The position numbers and the translations under genes were made by a program. A DNA stretch of 64,000 bases, taken from the NCBI GenBank assembly GCA_038503075.1, contig JBCAML010000006.1, positions 1,178,001 to 1,242,000 on the forward strand. The letters are read 5' to 3'. Position 1 is the first letter of the stretch. Every line of letters starts with the position of its first letter. This document shows, piece by piece, positions 1 to 12,858 of the stretch. Below the pieces are notes generated by a model. The model saw only the letters and a list, made by a program, of their open reading frames with translations, searched no databases and was not told where the DNA came from. The DNA comes from Gyromitra esculenta (taxonomy: Eukaryota > Ascomycota > Pezizomycetes > Pezizales > Discinaceae).

Positions 1-2984
1 CCACAAAGCGGGTCCGCGGAGCAAAACCCTTCTGTCAAGGCCTCATATCCTCCACTCCACATCTAGGCCGAAAGGTCTTTACGCCGGTTTTACGTAAAAT
101 TGGGATAGCAGTTCTCCCTGTGCCTCGCCGCTGCAGAGTCGTGCACAGTCACAAGTTTGGAGGTCTCTCTTTAAGTTTTGACGCTTTGACGCTTTTATGC
201 TTCTGCAATCTGTGCTCTCTCCCAGGCGAAACGTCTACTATAATAGTAATAACTGAGTCTGTTAAAACCCCAGTTATTTGATTTTATGAAGATTGAAATA
301 CTCAGCGGAGTAATTTTTGCTGGATTTAGTACAGTTTAGAAGGTTAATACAGAAGAACTAAGTGACATATGTAACTGCTAACGTTAGTTTTAGCTTCGGT
401 ACATATACTTCTGGCGGAAATTCTGCAGCGAGAGGGGAATTGATCTTTAGCTATGGTAGGTGCGTATTCAAGCTGCACAATATGCAGGGTGGGCAGTTGC
501 TTCTTCAGCGTAGCTATTGCATATCATTCATAGTGTGTACCTAAACACACCACATGCTAGAAGCACTTTCGTCTTTCTGGCTGTACTCCCTATATCCTTT
601 ACGCGCTCAAAGCATGAAGAAGCAAGAGAGAAAGAAACGTTAAAAACAAAATGAAGGTGAAAGAGAGTTCGAAACTAATCAAGAGACGATTTGATGAGCT
701 ACATTTGAATGCCGGAAGATCCACCATCCCTGCGATGACAAGCATTTCACGGTCAATCTAGATAGAGTGGGTTTGATCTTGGGACAAATCCAGCCTGCTG
801 ACGTCTCCCCAATATGAATATAACTGGGGTTCCCGATCGATATCGGAGTTAACCCCTTTTATATCAGTGAGAAGGTTTGGAATCGTGAAGGAACATACTT
901 TTGGTATTTTTTCCCCCTGCCAACACACCCTCTGCTTCTTACTTGTTCTCTCGCAACACTCACTTTCTCTCGCTCATTGATTTCCTCGTGATGTTCATCG
1001 GCACACAAAACTGACCTATTTAGGCGCTATGTGGTAGGGACACAAAGGGTAAAGAAAAGAACATCAGAAGTAGTGTGGAAGGAAAAAGTGAAGTGGGCTG
1101 TGTGAGGCTAACTAACAGGCAGAGCTCTTAACCTTCGATGCATGCCAGAACTTCTGATGAACAGAGAGTCACACACATATTATGATCGATATGGTCGCGA
1201 TCTGTAGCAACTTGTTTGTAGCACAGTTGCAATAGCAGAAATATCCGATTTTGGATCGGTCCTGATCTTCATCGACGCCATATCTAAAATTATGAAGCGG
1301 GAGGGTCATATTTGGGAGCCTGTTATCTGCTTCTATCCACTTCATCAGCATCGGGTTTGTTGAGCCATAACGATACAAGTAAAAAAAATGAAATAAGAAG
1401 CGAATATCGTGATTATAGTTATCACGTTTTAATAGAAGCGAAATAACCGGATTGGAGCTAGCCACATTCGTCTTAGATAATGTGGTCTACTACATGTAAG
1501 TAAAGCCCTGGCTTGGTAGTGCGACATATTTTTCGTGTAGCGGCGTTTATGCTTAAATATAATGCCGCTGAATTATCTGACGAGGTGATGCGAGTTTATC
1601 TGGGTGAAGAAACGTGCACGTGGAGTGCCTAAAATGACGTCAGAATCAGCTGAGTTAGCAAAGGTAGTGTGATAAGGCACTAGAAGACTTATTTCATCTC
1701 AACTATATGTATTATCGAATTTCAGAATCATGATACAGGGAGACACACTGAGCATTGGCGTTTATAGCCGCTAATGTTCTATCTAACTGGAATACTCATA
1801 TAGTCGATTCAATGGCGGGCTTAGCGTACAACCCCTTTTCAAATAGGTTGTATTATCTCCAGCACTGACATAGATGCGGTAGAAGTTGGCTCAGCAAGGG
1901 GATTGAACGGAAATTCCTCTGTGGTTTATCCGGGACGAATACCGAGAGGGGTGGCTCTCAATCACATGTACTCACTCGCACAAAATAGTCAGAAAAAGAA
2001 AAGAAAAAAGGAAAAAAGAAAAAAAGCGAGGGATCGTACGACACCAAGTCGCCACTCCGGGAAGCCGAAATTTTCCGTCTATCCGTGTTGAAGGGAAGAA
2101 GAAAAGCAAGTAGACAGCACTACTTTAGATGCTCCACGATTCACCCTTAACAATAGAAAAGCAAGCAGACGGGTAGCGTGTAACCTTACAATAAGGTTAC
2201 TTGAAGTTACGTGTAGGCAAACCCGCCGATACTACCCGACGCCAAAACTATCATTACCATTAATCGTTCCTCATTCCTCGCCTATTAATATAATTCACGA
2301 ACACTACCAACAATCAGGCTCTTGCAAAATACGCTTAGCGAAGAAACACCAAAAAGAACCATAACGTGACATCAGATCCAATTATCGTACGCGCTTGCAA
2401 GCAAGCAAGAAGGCTAACAAGTAAGCAAACGAATGAATAAAAGAAGAGAGAAAAAGAGATAACAGCAAAGTTTTTCTCGCAATCCATAAGAAAAAACAGT
2501 CCAGTTAAATACGTTTCCCCACCTTGGTCAATTCACCGAGCTCTTACGCCACTCCCCAATCTCCCCGTCTTTAAAACATCATCCATGGCCATCCACCAAC
2601 CGAGCATATCCCACCTCCCAATATTTTTTTCATCTCGATCTTCGTGCCTGATACAACAAAACAAACAAACAAAGAAGAGTCCATAAATGTCGTTGAATAT
2701 CGAGAAGTGATGTTTGCATATCAAAACATGATAGAAAACGCAAAAGAGCGCACGAAAAGTATAGCACGCCCAGAATCAAGGTGAGGGAAGAAAAATAAAA
2801 AGAGCGAGAACAAACAAAAGAAAACAGCAAGAGAGAGGGTGGGTTTCAGTACTAGAATTACATAAAACATAGAGCAAGGTATCATTCCCACCCATTCTCC
2901 TCAAGCAGTATATCGCAAGGGTTCTCGTCGATATAATGCCCGATATATCTTATATTCTCCCACATAAATTTCATCAAGTCATTC
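1..2984. other. Intergenic, no gene recognised
   Basis: Only short open frames occur, none with a recognisable motif or codon pattern. Position 1491 carries one of the TACATGTA palindromes. Positions 2180-2200 form a perfect 9-bp hairpin (GTAACCTTA, loop CAA, TAAGGTTAC). The right end contains A/G-rich patches at about 1990-2030 and 2430-2480. The last part should include the 3' UTR of the glycogen synthase gene, which ends at 2985. Confidence 0.6.
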
Positions 2985-5626
2985 CTAAGCAGGGTTCTCG
3001 CCGTTCGCCACCGGTCTCTTCGGGTTCCTAAGCGTCAAAGGGAAAGAGTAATCATCTGGATCCTCCTCCTCACTATTCACGTAGTTTTGATTAGCGTATT
3101 TTCTAGAAATGCAGCGACCCTTGAAGACTTACGGCAATCTCCATCCAACGTAATCTTCAGTGTTCAGTCCTTCCATTCCTTCTTGCAGCGACGCGAAATC
3201 ACCGGGAGTCATCATGCCAGAACGATCTCTAGGAGATCCTGGCGCCGAAAGTGGGCGAGAAACTTTCTGTTCAGTACCGTCGAAGAATGGGAATGGCTCC
3301 TTGGAATCAAACGAGTTGGGATAGGCTATAGTTACCAGTTAGCATATTTCATTTGAGTAGCTGAGAAATGGAAGTAACTACCTCTCCTCAAGGCCAACTG
3401 TCTAGCCTTAACGTACTCCATTCCCATTCTCTTCCAGTCCAATAGATCACTCAATCGCTCCGTTCTGTTCCTCTGGTTGATCCTCTGCCTCCTGCTCTTT
3501 ATCGTGAAATCGTACATGTACTCGCAAAGCTGGTTCACACTGTCGTCTACACCCTTCATACGACGATCGACAATGTAGATACCGTAATCGGAGGCATTTT
3601 CAATCAGTTCCTCCATGTAGCAACCGAAGCCAGACAGATTGGTTGTGATCGATGGAACGCCCATAACAGTGCACTCAGCTGGGGTGTAACCCTATATAGT
3701 CACATATTAATTACCCGAATAGCACCATATTTTTAGAGTGAGGACATACCCATGGCTCGTAGTAAGAAGCAAAAACACCAAGATGAGTCCCGCGCACGAA
3801 GTCGTCATAATCGAGGGACAACACAGGATTCGAGGAGTTTAAGAATTCGGGGTGGAAAATGACTTTGACACGGTCTGAGGGGTGGTTGAAAAGTTGTACC
3901 CTTCGAATTTGATTTAGAATCGGATCATTGCTGTCATCAATCTAAAAGAGAGTTGGTTATATTTCTATCTTTGCAGCATGTTGGATGAAGTAACAAATTC
4001 TTACCATGTTGTGGGTGACGATCGGGGGTAACGAATTCCTCTTCAGGCCGAATACTCTTCGCTTGAGCATAACCTTCTCTTGGCTGCTCATCAAGTCTTT
4101 CTCGCCTGGAGCAACGTCACCATCGTGCCACCTCAAAGCACGCTCAAACAATCTCTTTCCGATGCCCTTCTCGATGTTGTCCACAGTTTCCCTCAGCGCT
4201 TTGATAGTTGCCTGTCCCTTCAAGGCCTCGACGGTTAAAGAGTGTGTTTGTGCGGGCATGATGATGAATGCAACCACAGTAGTCTTTGAGCCGGAGATCT
4301 TGAGTCGGTGATTCAATCGAGCAAGTGACTCGATAAACATATCCACACCCTTATTACGGTACTCATAACGTCCAGCGGTGAAGAAGTAGAGAGTATTTTC
4401 CAAATCGAAATCGTTGTGACCATAGAAATGTCCTCGAATAAAGTCATTAATCTTCTCCTTTGACTGGGCGTGAAGGTTCTGGAATTCGTGCATGGCGGAA
4501 AATTTGATGACGTTAAGACCATTGGGGAGGACACCATCTGGTTTTCGCTTGAGCAGATGCTCACTTTCGTATGCTGTGATGTGAGAGACAGTAGTGAAGA
4601 CATCGCATGAATGAGTTGCTGCACGTTCGACACAGTAACGGTGGTAGATTCCTCGCTTGCCCGCTTCGGCGTCGACATCAAAGTACTGTAGGTTGTTGTA
4701 GAAATCCACTGAACCAGCACAGAGGTAGCGACCGAGGAGCGTTGCATGGGTTGTGAAGATGGTAGTGACGTCAATGCGTCGCTTACGGCACAGGGGAAGA
4801 GCTACACCAGCCAGCCATTCGTGGAAATGAGCAATGACGGCCTTGGAAGTTTCGTTGCTAACGAACTAGGAAATAGTTAGTCAACCCAGACGTCACAACC
4901 AAGACAGAGTACACACTTCTCCAAGAAACCAAGCTACAAGATAACCAAAGACAATAGCTTCGTTGGTTTCGGAATCTCCTGGAGGGCAAGGGATCCCAGC
5001 AGTGCTCCATAAATCTGCCTTCCACTCATCCAAGTGCTTATAACCGGTGCCAGTGTCGAAGAGTAGAACTCTTGGGGCTCCATCAATCAACCATCTTCCG
5101 TATAGGTATTGGATTCCACGATCGGACATGGAAGCCAGTGTTGCCTTAAGAGCAGGATGTGTTGGCTCGATGGCTTCAACTTCAACAGCAGCCTATCCAT
5201 ATTCCGTGATTAGCGGGGTTGCTAGGATGACAGCGAATTTAAAAGGGCAGCAGGTATGATTGCTGTGGGTAGAAGATTGATGGTGTGAAGAATGAAAAAT
5301 AGGTAGAAGAATAAGATCTTGGATGGGAAGATAAGGATGAAGTGATGATAGTTGAGAACGTACAGAAGCGCGGTTCAGAGGGCCAATAAGGCAGTAGCGT
5401 TCGCCATACTCGGCGGTGGTAATTGGGGCCTTCGACTTGATGACCGAATAGATACCACCAACTTCGTGAAATTAGTACCGTCAGCATACAATCCTGCCAT
5501 ATTATTCCGAAATACGTTTCTGGAAACAGCTAAAATGGTGGTATTACCTCGATTCGCGACTTCTGTCGATACCTCGAAGAGGAGATGGTTCTTAACATCT
5601 CTTTTATGTTCTCTGCCGTCAGACAT
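2985..5626 (-). CDS. GSY1: Glycogen [starch] synthase
   Basis: This enzyme extends glycogen by transferring glucose from UDP-glucose (glycosyltransferase family 3, cytosol). Eight exons give about 698 residues, the usual fungal length: 5548-5626, 5364-5461, 4917-5192, 4005-4865, 3750-3941, 3382-3691, 3133-3325, 2985-3072. All joins keep phase. The start [19 protein letters not shown] leads directly into the family N-terminus, and [18 protein letters not shown] is the UDP-glucose binding region. Other family blocks are [65 protein letters not shown] with the catalytic glutamate pair region, and [14 protein letters not shown]. The Ser-rich tail ([20 protein letters not shown]) resembles the region where Gsy proteins are regulated by phosphorylation. 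Splice sites are inferred from phase and family conservation. The gene stands alone, with no close neighbour on either side. Confidence 0.96.
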
Positions 5627-8600
5627 ATTGTTGTACCTGTACCGTGATGTACCGTTAAGTTCTTAATTGCTTCCTGCTCCTGCAATATGAGATACAAAGG
5701 TCAGCAAACTCGTCCGGCGTGAACTCTTTATTATGTCGTTTTTTCGTCCCAAGAACTCCTGTCACACGAAAGGAAAAACTAGACGGAACAGAGATGAATG
5801 GTCCGGCGGAATTGGACCCCACCAACAACAGCCGCGCTGCGCTGCGGGAGATTCACTTACAAGACTTAATCCACGAATAGAACAAAAAAAAGGACGAAAA
5901 ATAATGTAAGGATGGCGGCAGGGCAGGCTGCAGGAGAAAAAAGGCTGAAATAGCTACAGATCGAAGAGAAGGGGGGATAGGAATAAAGGCCGCACTGAAA
6001 ACACCTTGTTCTAGGATGTGATTATTTTTTTTGAGGTGGTCGTAATGGAGGTGGTGGGTGAGCGGGTGGGATGATGGGAAGATATGTGAGGAATTGGAGG
6101 GGTGAAATGGGCCGGTTGCAGCTGGGGGGTGGGACCCTTGAAGATGGAATCCCAAGTGGAGCCTAAAGCACGAAGGAACTAAGCAGATAGGTGATGAGGA
6201 AATGCGGCAGCGATAGGTAAGTTGGTAAGAGAAACAGCGCCTCCACCCTATATTTTCTCTTTTGTTTACAAACTGTGGGCAATCGTAGTGCTCCATGGCG
6301 GTTGGGCTCGAGTGGCCGGGGAGTAGCACCGGAAAGCAAGGGACGATATCAATGACGCTCTTGGTTTATGACGTCAAAGACAGGCACATCAACAAACCTC
6401 CAGGCTTCTGATAGCTTTAGCGTCACTTTTTCTTACTCTATGGGCAAAAATCGAGATCAACACCGTGTTTCTGACTTCCCCGCTCTTCGTCTTACTTATT
6501 ATTCCTATACCTGAGAATATACAGCGATCACCACATTGGTTATTTGCATGTACTTCCCCACTCGCCTTTTCCTGTAATATACTACTCTAGAGTACATATA
6601 CCCGCTGCCAACAACGCTCAGGTTCGCTCACGGCCGGCTGTATTTTTTACATCGAGAGGAAGCGTGAGAAATTGACCCGAGCCTACCCGATGAGTGGCAA
6701 TGGAGGTACCCTGCGTGTTTAGAAGCTTTCTCTAGAAAAATAGTTTCAAGTGTGTAATTTAGAGCCTATATACCTCTACTCTACCTAGCTGCCCACTTCG
6801 CATTTCAGGTTTGCATGCGCCGTCGTTACACGAAGCCATAATGAATCGAAAAAAGATGTCGGCATCATTAATTGCCCCACTTCGCAACGGTCCAAGTCTT
6901 GTTTGGACAAACTAATAGCAACTACGATTCACGCTTGAATGATGATTTGCCCATAGAGAGTGAGACTCTGGGGTAGTGTACCGAGTAACCCCGCACTGTT
7001 GCCATTGGTTTATCTTGGAGGGGTTTATTGGCTCATCCCATATTCGGCGTTAGGCGCCGTGTGTAAACCGATTATCAAGGGTTGCGAGCGAGACCATCTG
7101 AAGGTTCACAGAGCATCGCCAGTTTTTTTTTTTTTTTAATGGGATTTTGGCCCCCGATGGTCTGCGAAAAAGTGATGCCCGATGTTCGCTGCGATATTTT
7201 CAAACGTTCGGTGGCACTTCTGTGCACCGTGGATCAGACACATGCTGCTTTGCGCCATCGTTAACGCGATGTAACTGTATGCCAAATTTCTTGAACTACT
7301 CGCGCATACAGCTACCCGACCTCCGGGTAAAACCAGGCACGGACCAAGCACGGTGTTCTGTCCTTGCATTGCAGGCCCTTCTTTTCTTGGGACATTCGGC
7401 TGCCGGAAGAAGGCTTCCTCTTGTTCGCCGGATGCATGTGGGCGGACGTCGAAAAAAGAGGGAATTATTGTCACTGCAGCAAGGGGCGATATCGTCGTGC
7501 ATGTCTCGAGATATTTATGCCCCCCAAGATACCATTGAGGATAAGCAACGTTGATAGTGGGATTGTTCAGGCTATCAAAATTTTCGCTGAAATTTCTTAA
7601 GGATAAGTTGGATTGCGTGAGCCGAAGTAATGCCGTCGTGTATTTTATTAGGAAGAGTTAGTTGTTTTAGTGGTTTTCAATACTGAAAACTTTGCGGTTT
7701 GTTGACGGCTGGGTTAGGGCTAGATAAGCCAAAGATGTGGAATTAGAGTTATCTCTTGGCTATCTGATAAGAGTCTCGGAGCGCGAATAAAATTTGAGCC
7801 TCAACATGCACCCAGGCACCACGTCGCCGCATTCGCAATAAATATCCCTAGCAAATGTCGAAAATCTAGTGGGCATCCGGATGAATCGATCTCTTCCCAT
7901 TGCTTGCTTGCTTTACCTGCATGTTTGGTTCCTGAATTGTCCATTCACAGTTCGGCCAGATGTTGCGTGCCATGCAGCTGTTATCAGAGAGCATCCGCCG
8001 TCTCTGCAAGTTTGGAACATGCGATAGGGTGAAGTTTTGCATTGCCTTTATATTGGGTGTTGTTGTCCTCGCACTCGTCGTTTCAAACAACATCATCGCA
8101 TCTCTCAGGTTTCCGTGCAGTTCGAGAGGTTTCTGTACGTTTGTTTTGGCTGCTGCTCCTCGGAAGGTGTCTAAAATCGACGAATAATTGTGAGCGGCTG
8201 CAGGGGTGCAGAGCAAAGTATCGCCTGAAGAGCTTCGAAAATGTGAGGGTTTTGAGATGAGGGGTAAACCGGGTATGAAACAGGAAGGAAACAGCTGAGC
8301 TGAAGTGATGTGTTCTGGCCTCGCAGTTTGCGACGTGTCCGATGCAGTCATTCTTCTTCCAGTACGGCCCGGAAGCCAATGCGTCTGCATATTTTCAACA
8401 GAAGCAATGCTTTGGATATATACAATACACCACGTCAACCTTAGTAGGCGATAGTGCCGCCAACTCGCGGTCACTAAAAATATTCACGGATCATCACTCG
8501 AATCGAATTTATTTGATCAAGCCAAACCTAGAAGCCTATAAAATTATGGATAAATAAAACGGTACCTACTTTTTATGTCTCCCTAAAACTCAGGCGAATT

Positions 8601-10666
8601 TCTCTCCCGACCTCATAGGCATCACTATTCTCGGGATCCACAAGCTCCCTAGAATGTGAGTTTTGAGTGCCTCAGGAATGAACTAACTAAAGGGAAAACG
8701 TGGTGCTCAATAAAACCACACGGCACTGAACAGCTTATTTCTTACGAATGCTTTTGATTTCCGGCGAGAAGATACAATAGTTTTTATCAATTCGGTCGCC
8801 AGAGGGAGGGGGATTTGACGTGAAGCTTTAGGGGTTATTTATAAAACTCGGAGTAGGCATTCCGAATGACGTACATACAGCTCTTACCGACAGATTAAGG
8901 AATTCGCGAAATATCCGAAACGACGAGCTATGGTCTCCGACTCCGTTAATGGAATCGTAAAGCTACCGAGATCTTGGTATGTGCTTCAATGTAAGAGATT
9001 TGTTTGGCACTGACTGACTGGAATGAGAGCTGTTTTTGTTAGTGGGCCCGTCATCATCTTCGCTTAGAATTTTGCTAGTAATTCGGTGTCGAATCAACTC
9101 CGGAAACGGCAGCTCTCTAATTTCTTGGTGGTCCAGATCTTCTCTCCGTCTCAAATAAGTGATACCGATGATTTGGCTTCTCGGAGACTTCTAGCCACTA
9201 GCGTGTGCTTTCTACCCTCAATAACTACATGTACGTTCATTCTATCGCAGGCTAGCGGTTGCAGAAAAGCTACGATCCACCCAATCCACCACTACCTGGG
9301 AAAGGACTATATTTCGAGGTTTTTGGTTCCATCACAGTTAGTTCTGTGTAAGCCCCGATATGTTCATCGGAGCCCTTATTTTTGAGAATTCAATTTTTGT
9401 GCTCTGAGCATAGCTACATGTAGGCATAAGCTTCCTTTCTTCTTGATAGTATTGGAAACGCGATATTATTCAGTAAGGTGAAACAAGCAGTGAATTGTGA
9501 ATAAAAACTGAGATATGATGTAACAAGTTTAAGGCAGAGGTTTAGAGGTCTTGTTTCGGGCGGGGTTACGGCACTGGTTCAGCTTAAGGAAAAGATTACG
9601 AGACTGCACTTGCACATCAAGTGGCGAATTTGTAGAAAGCACGAAGGATTACCTTACCCTCCAGGGCTTAAGGCTTAAGAGCTTTCAGCAACAATTCTCT
9701 GAGCTTGTCGAAAGTCAGAGCGATTTAGGATAGAGGACCGACCTATCCTCCTTTACGTTTTTAAAAGTTTCTCCCATCAGCTGTAGAGATGTATCCAACA
9801 GTTCCTCAAAGTAGTTGATGCGGTTCTCATCTTTCTACCTTCGCGAGTGGGGTTAATACTTATTTAGATACCTGCGATGGTACGTACAGCGTCTACCCGT
9901 TGCTGGGGGTGATCAGAACTCTCATTTATCACAGTATCTAGTAACTTTGAGCCAGAACATTGCTAACGGGGAAGCAAAGTTGCTACATTGTGCTAGATAT
10001 TGAAAGATTCTTCTTTTTTATTTAAATCTAGGTATGTGCATTCAAACGCAAGATCTGGCTGAGTCTAACTAGAATAGATGACACTATTTCCATCCAAAGG
10101 GCTTTTCCTAGCTGGTAGATTACCATTTAGGGCCTACACCTAGGCACTGAAACTACGTGGGCCGGGCTTTATTTGGATTAGAGTTAACCTTACTCGTGCT
10201 CTAAATAAGTACTTGAAAATGCCTTTTGGTGGCAACATCTTTTAATTCGTCTCGCAGCGGCGCTTCACAATTTAGTTGGCCAAACTTATACCCTTGCTTT
10301 CAGGTACTTGTGGTAGAACACAAGTAGATACTTAATCTTTGTACGGATCACAGAGCTTAAAGGTTTATTTCTTGAATTACAAATCGCGTGCATAGGTGAT
10401 CCTTAGCCTAAACGGTATTAGTTGGCTAGCGAATCAGCAACTATTGGCTGGGATCCCGGGAAGCCCTGAGTAATCATAGTTGAAGGCATGATTATCGAGT
10501 ACTCGTATTTATCGGCCATACGGTACGAGAGTTACTCTTAATTGCGAGTTTATATCCGGTAACTCCGGGGTTTTTGAGGGTTATAAACATTGGGCCCACG
10601 CTTGGAAAAAGCCCCTAATTTGAGTTCGTTTGTGAAACAAGAGGAAGTTAAAACATTCACCTCACC
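5627..10666. other. Five-kilobase gene-free gap
   Basis: Upstream of glycogen synthase there is a long stretch with no supported gene. Positions 5853-6329 are CT-rich on the minus strand, as expected for a 5' leader or promoter. The segment 7080-8560 is slightly richer in GC and has overlapping open frames up to 202 codons on both strands, but none contains a family motif and several begin at non-ATG codons. A run of 18 T bases precedes position 7139. TACATGTA occurs at 9226 and 9415. A short hairpin (TACTTGTG / CACAAGTA) lies near 10302-10325. Confidence 0.5.
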
Positions 10667-11521
10667 ATGACTATCTACGCACTTGTTACAGGAGGAAATA
10701 GAGGTTCGTATCCATTGAAGATCACTGGAAAGTTAGATTATTAGCTAACTAATTTACACCGCATAGGGATCGGTTTCGCAATTTCCAGGGAGCTTTCTAA
10801 ACGTAACGTCTTCGTGTTCCTCGCAGCCCGAAAGTTGGAAAAGGCTCAGGAAGCGGTTCAACTACTCGCCGATATCGGAGGACAAGGGCAGGCAATAGAG
10901 CTAGACGTCACTTCTATCGAATCGATCGAGCGTGCTAAAAACACGATAGAAAAAGAAATTGGATATCTCGATAGTAAGTAGTTCGTTTCTCGTGAATGTA
11001 GAGAGAAAAAAGCTAAACAATGGATCACAGTCTTGGTCAACAATGCTGGCATAGTTGTTTACTCTGATAACACTAAGCCGAAGGTTGTTCTTGAGGCATA
11101 CACCTCTATTCTAAACACAAACGTGACGTCTGTGGCGCTCATGACGAATGCCTTTGCACCCCTTCTCCGCGTGGCCAAAAATTGTGGACGGGTTATCAAC
11201 ATTTCCTCTGGTCGTGCATCGCTTACTCTATCCGCGGGAGGCAAACTACCGCCAACTCTCGTGATACCGTACAGCGTTTCAAAGACCGCCCTCAATATGT
11301 TGACTGTGGAGTATGCGAAGCTTCTTGGACCGGAAATCAAAGTCAATGCTGTAAACCCTGGGTACTGCAAAACAGAGTTTAATGGGTACAACGGGACGAG
11401 AGATCCAAAGGATGGAGCGAAGGTGGTGATTGAGTTGGCGATTGGGAAAGGCATGGATTTTACGGGTGGATTTTGGGAAACGGAAGGAGAAGATGATGAG
11501 CTAAAAAGAATTGAGTGGTAG
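10667..11521 (+). CDS. Short-chain dehydrogenase/reductase (SDR)
   Basis: Three exons (10667-10703, 10767-10973, 11031-11521) encode 244 residues, a standard length for the classical SDR family of NAD(P)(H)-dependent oxidoreductases. The N-terminal nucleotide-binding motif TGGNRGIG is split by intron 1. It is followed by LAARK (cofactor selection region), ELDVTS, and VNNAG at the start of exon 3. The catalytic residues are visible: Ser in INISSG, and Tyr/Lys in PYSVSKTALN. The block VNAVNPGYCKTEFNG is the usual region after the active site. There is no signal peptide or membrane segment, so it is probably cytosolic. The substrate cannot be told; carbonyl-reductase-like members have the same layout. 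The ATG is preceded by a CA-rich leader (CACCTCACC) and is the only start that reads into TGGNRGIG. Confidence 0.92.
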
Positions 11522-11932
11522 ATACAAGAGTCTCTACGATCTAGGCCTTTACAGTATCTAGTATGATAATTCCGTCTTTATATAGCCTTTAGAAATACGT
11601 ATAGGCCTACGAGAAGGCTAGTTTAGTTACTGCAAGAAGTTAGGTGAGGTAGGAAACTGTCTAAGTAAAATCACACTATATCACTCGGGATTGAGTAGAC
11701 CGTTTCACTAATTAAAGCTGCAAATTACAATCTTATTTGGGTAATATCACAGTAAACATTTGTTTACCTCCCGTACCTACATGTATTTCAGGGAAATTAG
11801 AGAAAGGGAAAGCATTACCAACACAGCTTGCTTATTTTTAGAACCGGAGAAAGATATGTGGCCAAAAATGTGTACCGAGAGCCAAAGAACCTACAGATAC
11901 ATGTGTGCAACGAGGCCAAGCAGCGCTGATCA
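11522..11932. other. Intergenic between SDR gene and RING/IBR remnant
   Basis: This 411-bp stretch holds the presumed 3' UTR of the SDR gene and one TACATGTA palindrome at 11778. Nothing else is recognised. Confidence 0.5.
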
Positions 11933-12570
11933 TTACAAGTGTTGTTGTTGGCATACCAATGCCAGGGCCACCTCATATTGCCGTCTCAGACTTTGTTTTG
12001 TTGCTTGCAAATCGTCAACCAAAGCCCGAGATGCATCTTCAAGAACAAATAGTCTTGCTCTTAGGTCCGACTTGTATTTTGCAATGATATGCTTTTCGAG
12101 AACCGCGGGAACGTTGGCCATAGCTTTTGAATTTCGAGTAATCAGCCGAGCAATATATTGGTATGATTCAAAATGGCGTCTGTCAATCGCAGCTAATGCA
12201 GCCTCAAGGTCAGCTTGCAATCGTAGTCTGGTAGTGTCCTGTTCGTAGATGCCAGTGCAATAGTTGTTGGGAAAGTGTTCGTTGAGACGGCAGAGGACAC
12301 AGATTCGAGCATTGCAGCGTTCACAAGTACCGATGTAACCCTGGATTTGGCGGGGATGAATGAAGGATCGGCAGGCGGCTTCGGGGCAGTAGATAGTACA
12401 TGTAGCCATCAGCGCCGAGGAGATTGTTGAAGTTGTTGCTTTGGATGGCAGCTATTAGAGACGAGAGACAAGTGTAATACGCTAATTGGTGCTGTGGATT
12501 GTGAGGAACAGACGGCGAGGGTTCAACTAGGAAATTCACTACAGAGCGTGCAGATAAATTGGTGAAAGTT
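11933..12570 (-). pseudogene. Decayed RING-IBR (RBR-type) ubiquitin ligase paralogue
   Basis: An open frame of 158 codons (11933-12409) contains an IBR zinc-binding core: YCPEAACRSF, then GTCERCNARICVLC and HFPNNYC. It closely matches in spacing the IBR of the intact RBR gene at 21578-22811. Upstream on the same strand are pieces of a RING1: FICTLCSEFPS followed by a stop at about 12523, and, in another frame, YYTCLSSLIAAIQSNNF, which resembles the second half of a RING1. The normal segment between RING1 and IBR is missing, and no RING2 follows; instead the tail is a Glu/Arg/Ala-rich, probably coiled-coil segment. A stop, a frame change and lost parts together point to a pseudogene. A short functional protein made only from the 158-codon frame cannot be excluded. 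Confidence 0.55.
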
Positions 12571-12858
12571 GGACTCTACTGCATTGCTTTTTTTATATTT
12601 AAATCCAAGACCCCACTCCACTGCACGTACCTCTTTGCTCCATACAGATAGAATGGCGAAGATGGGTCTCCAGTAAGTCCATGTATGTCTCGGCCCCAAC
12701 GACGTTTTGGGGTGCGGCACGAACCGAGACGCAGGATTAGAGTTATCACATCTCTTGGCAATCTGATAAGGCTATGGCCGCATGGCGGGGTGAAAAAAGC
12801 TGAGCCCCACCCCCACCACAACAAAGACGCCGTCAAGTCACCACTAGCAAAAATAGCA

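Noticed and set aside
5853..6329. 158-codon minus-strand frame upstream of glycogen synthase
   Set aside because: Low-complexity Ser/Pro/His/Phe translation of CT-rich DNA; fits the promoter or leader of the glycogen synthase gene.
7136..8560. Overlapping open frames of up to 202 codons on both strands
   Set aside because: No motif, several start only at non-ATG codons, frames overlap on both strands, and no intron signals link them.
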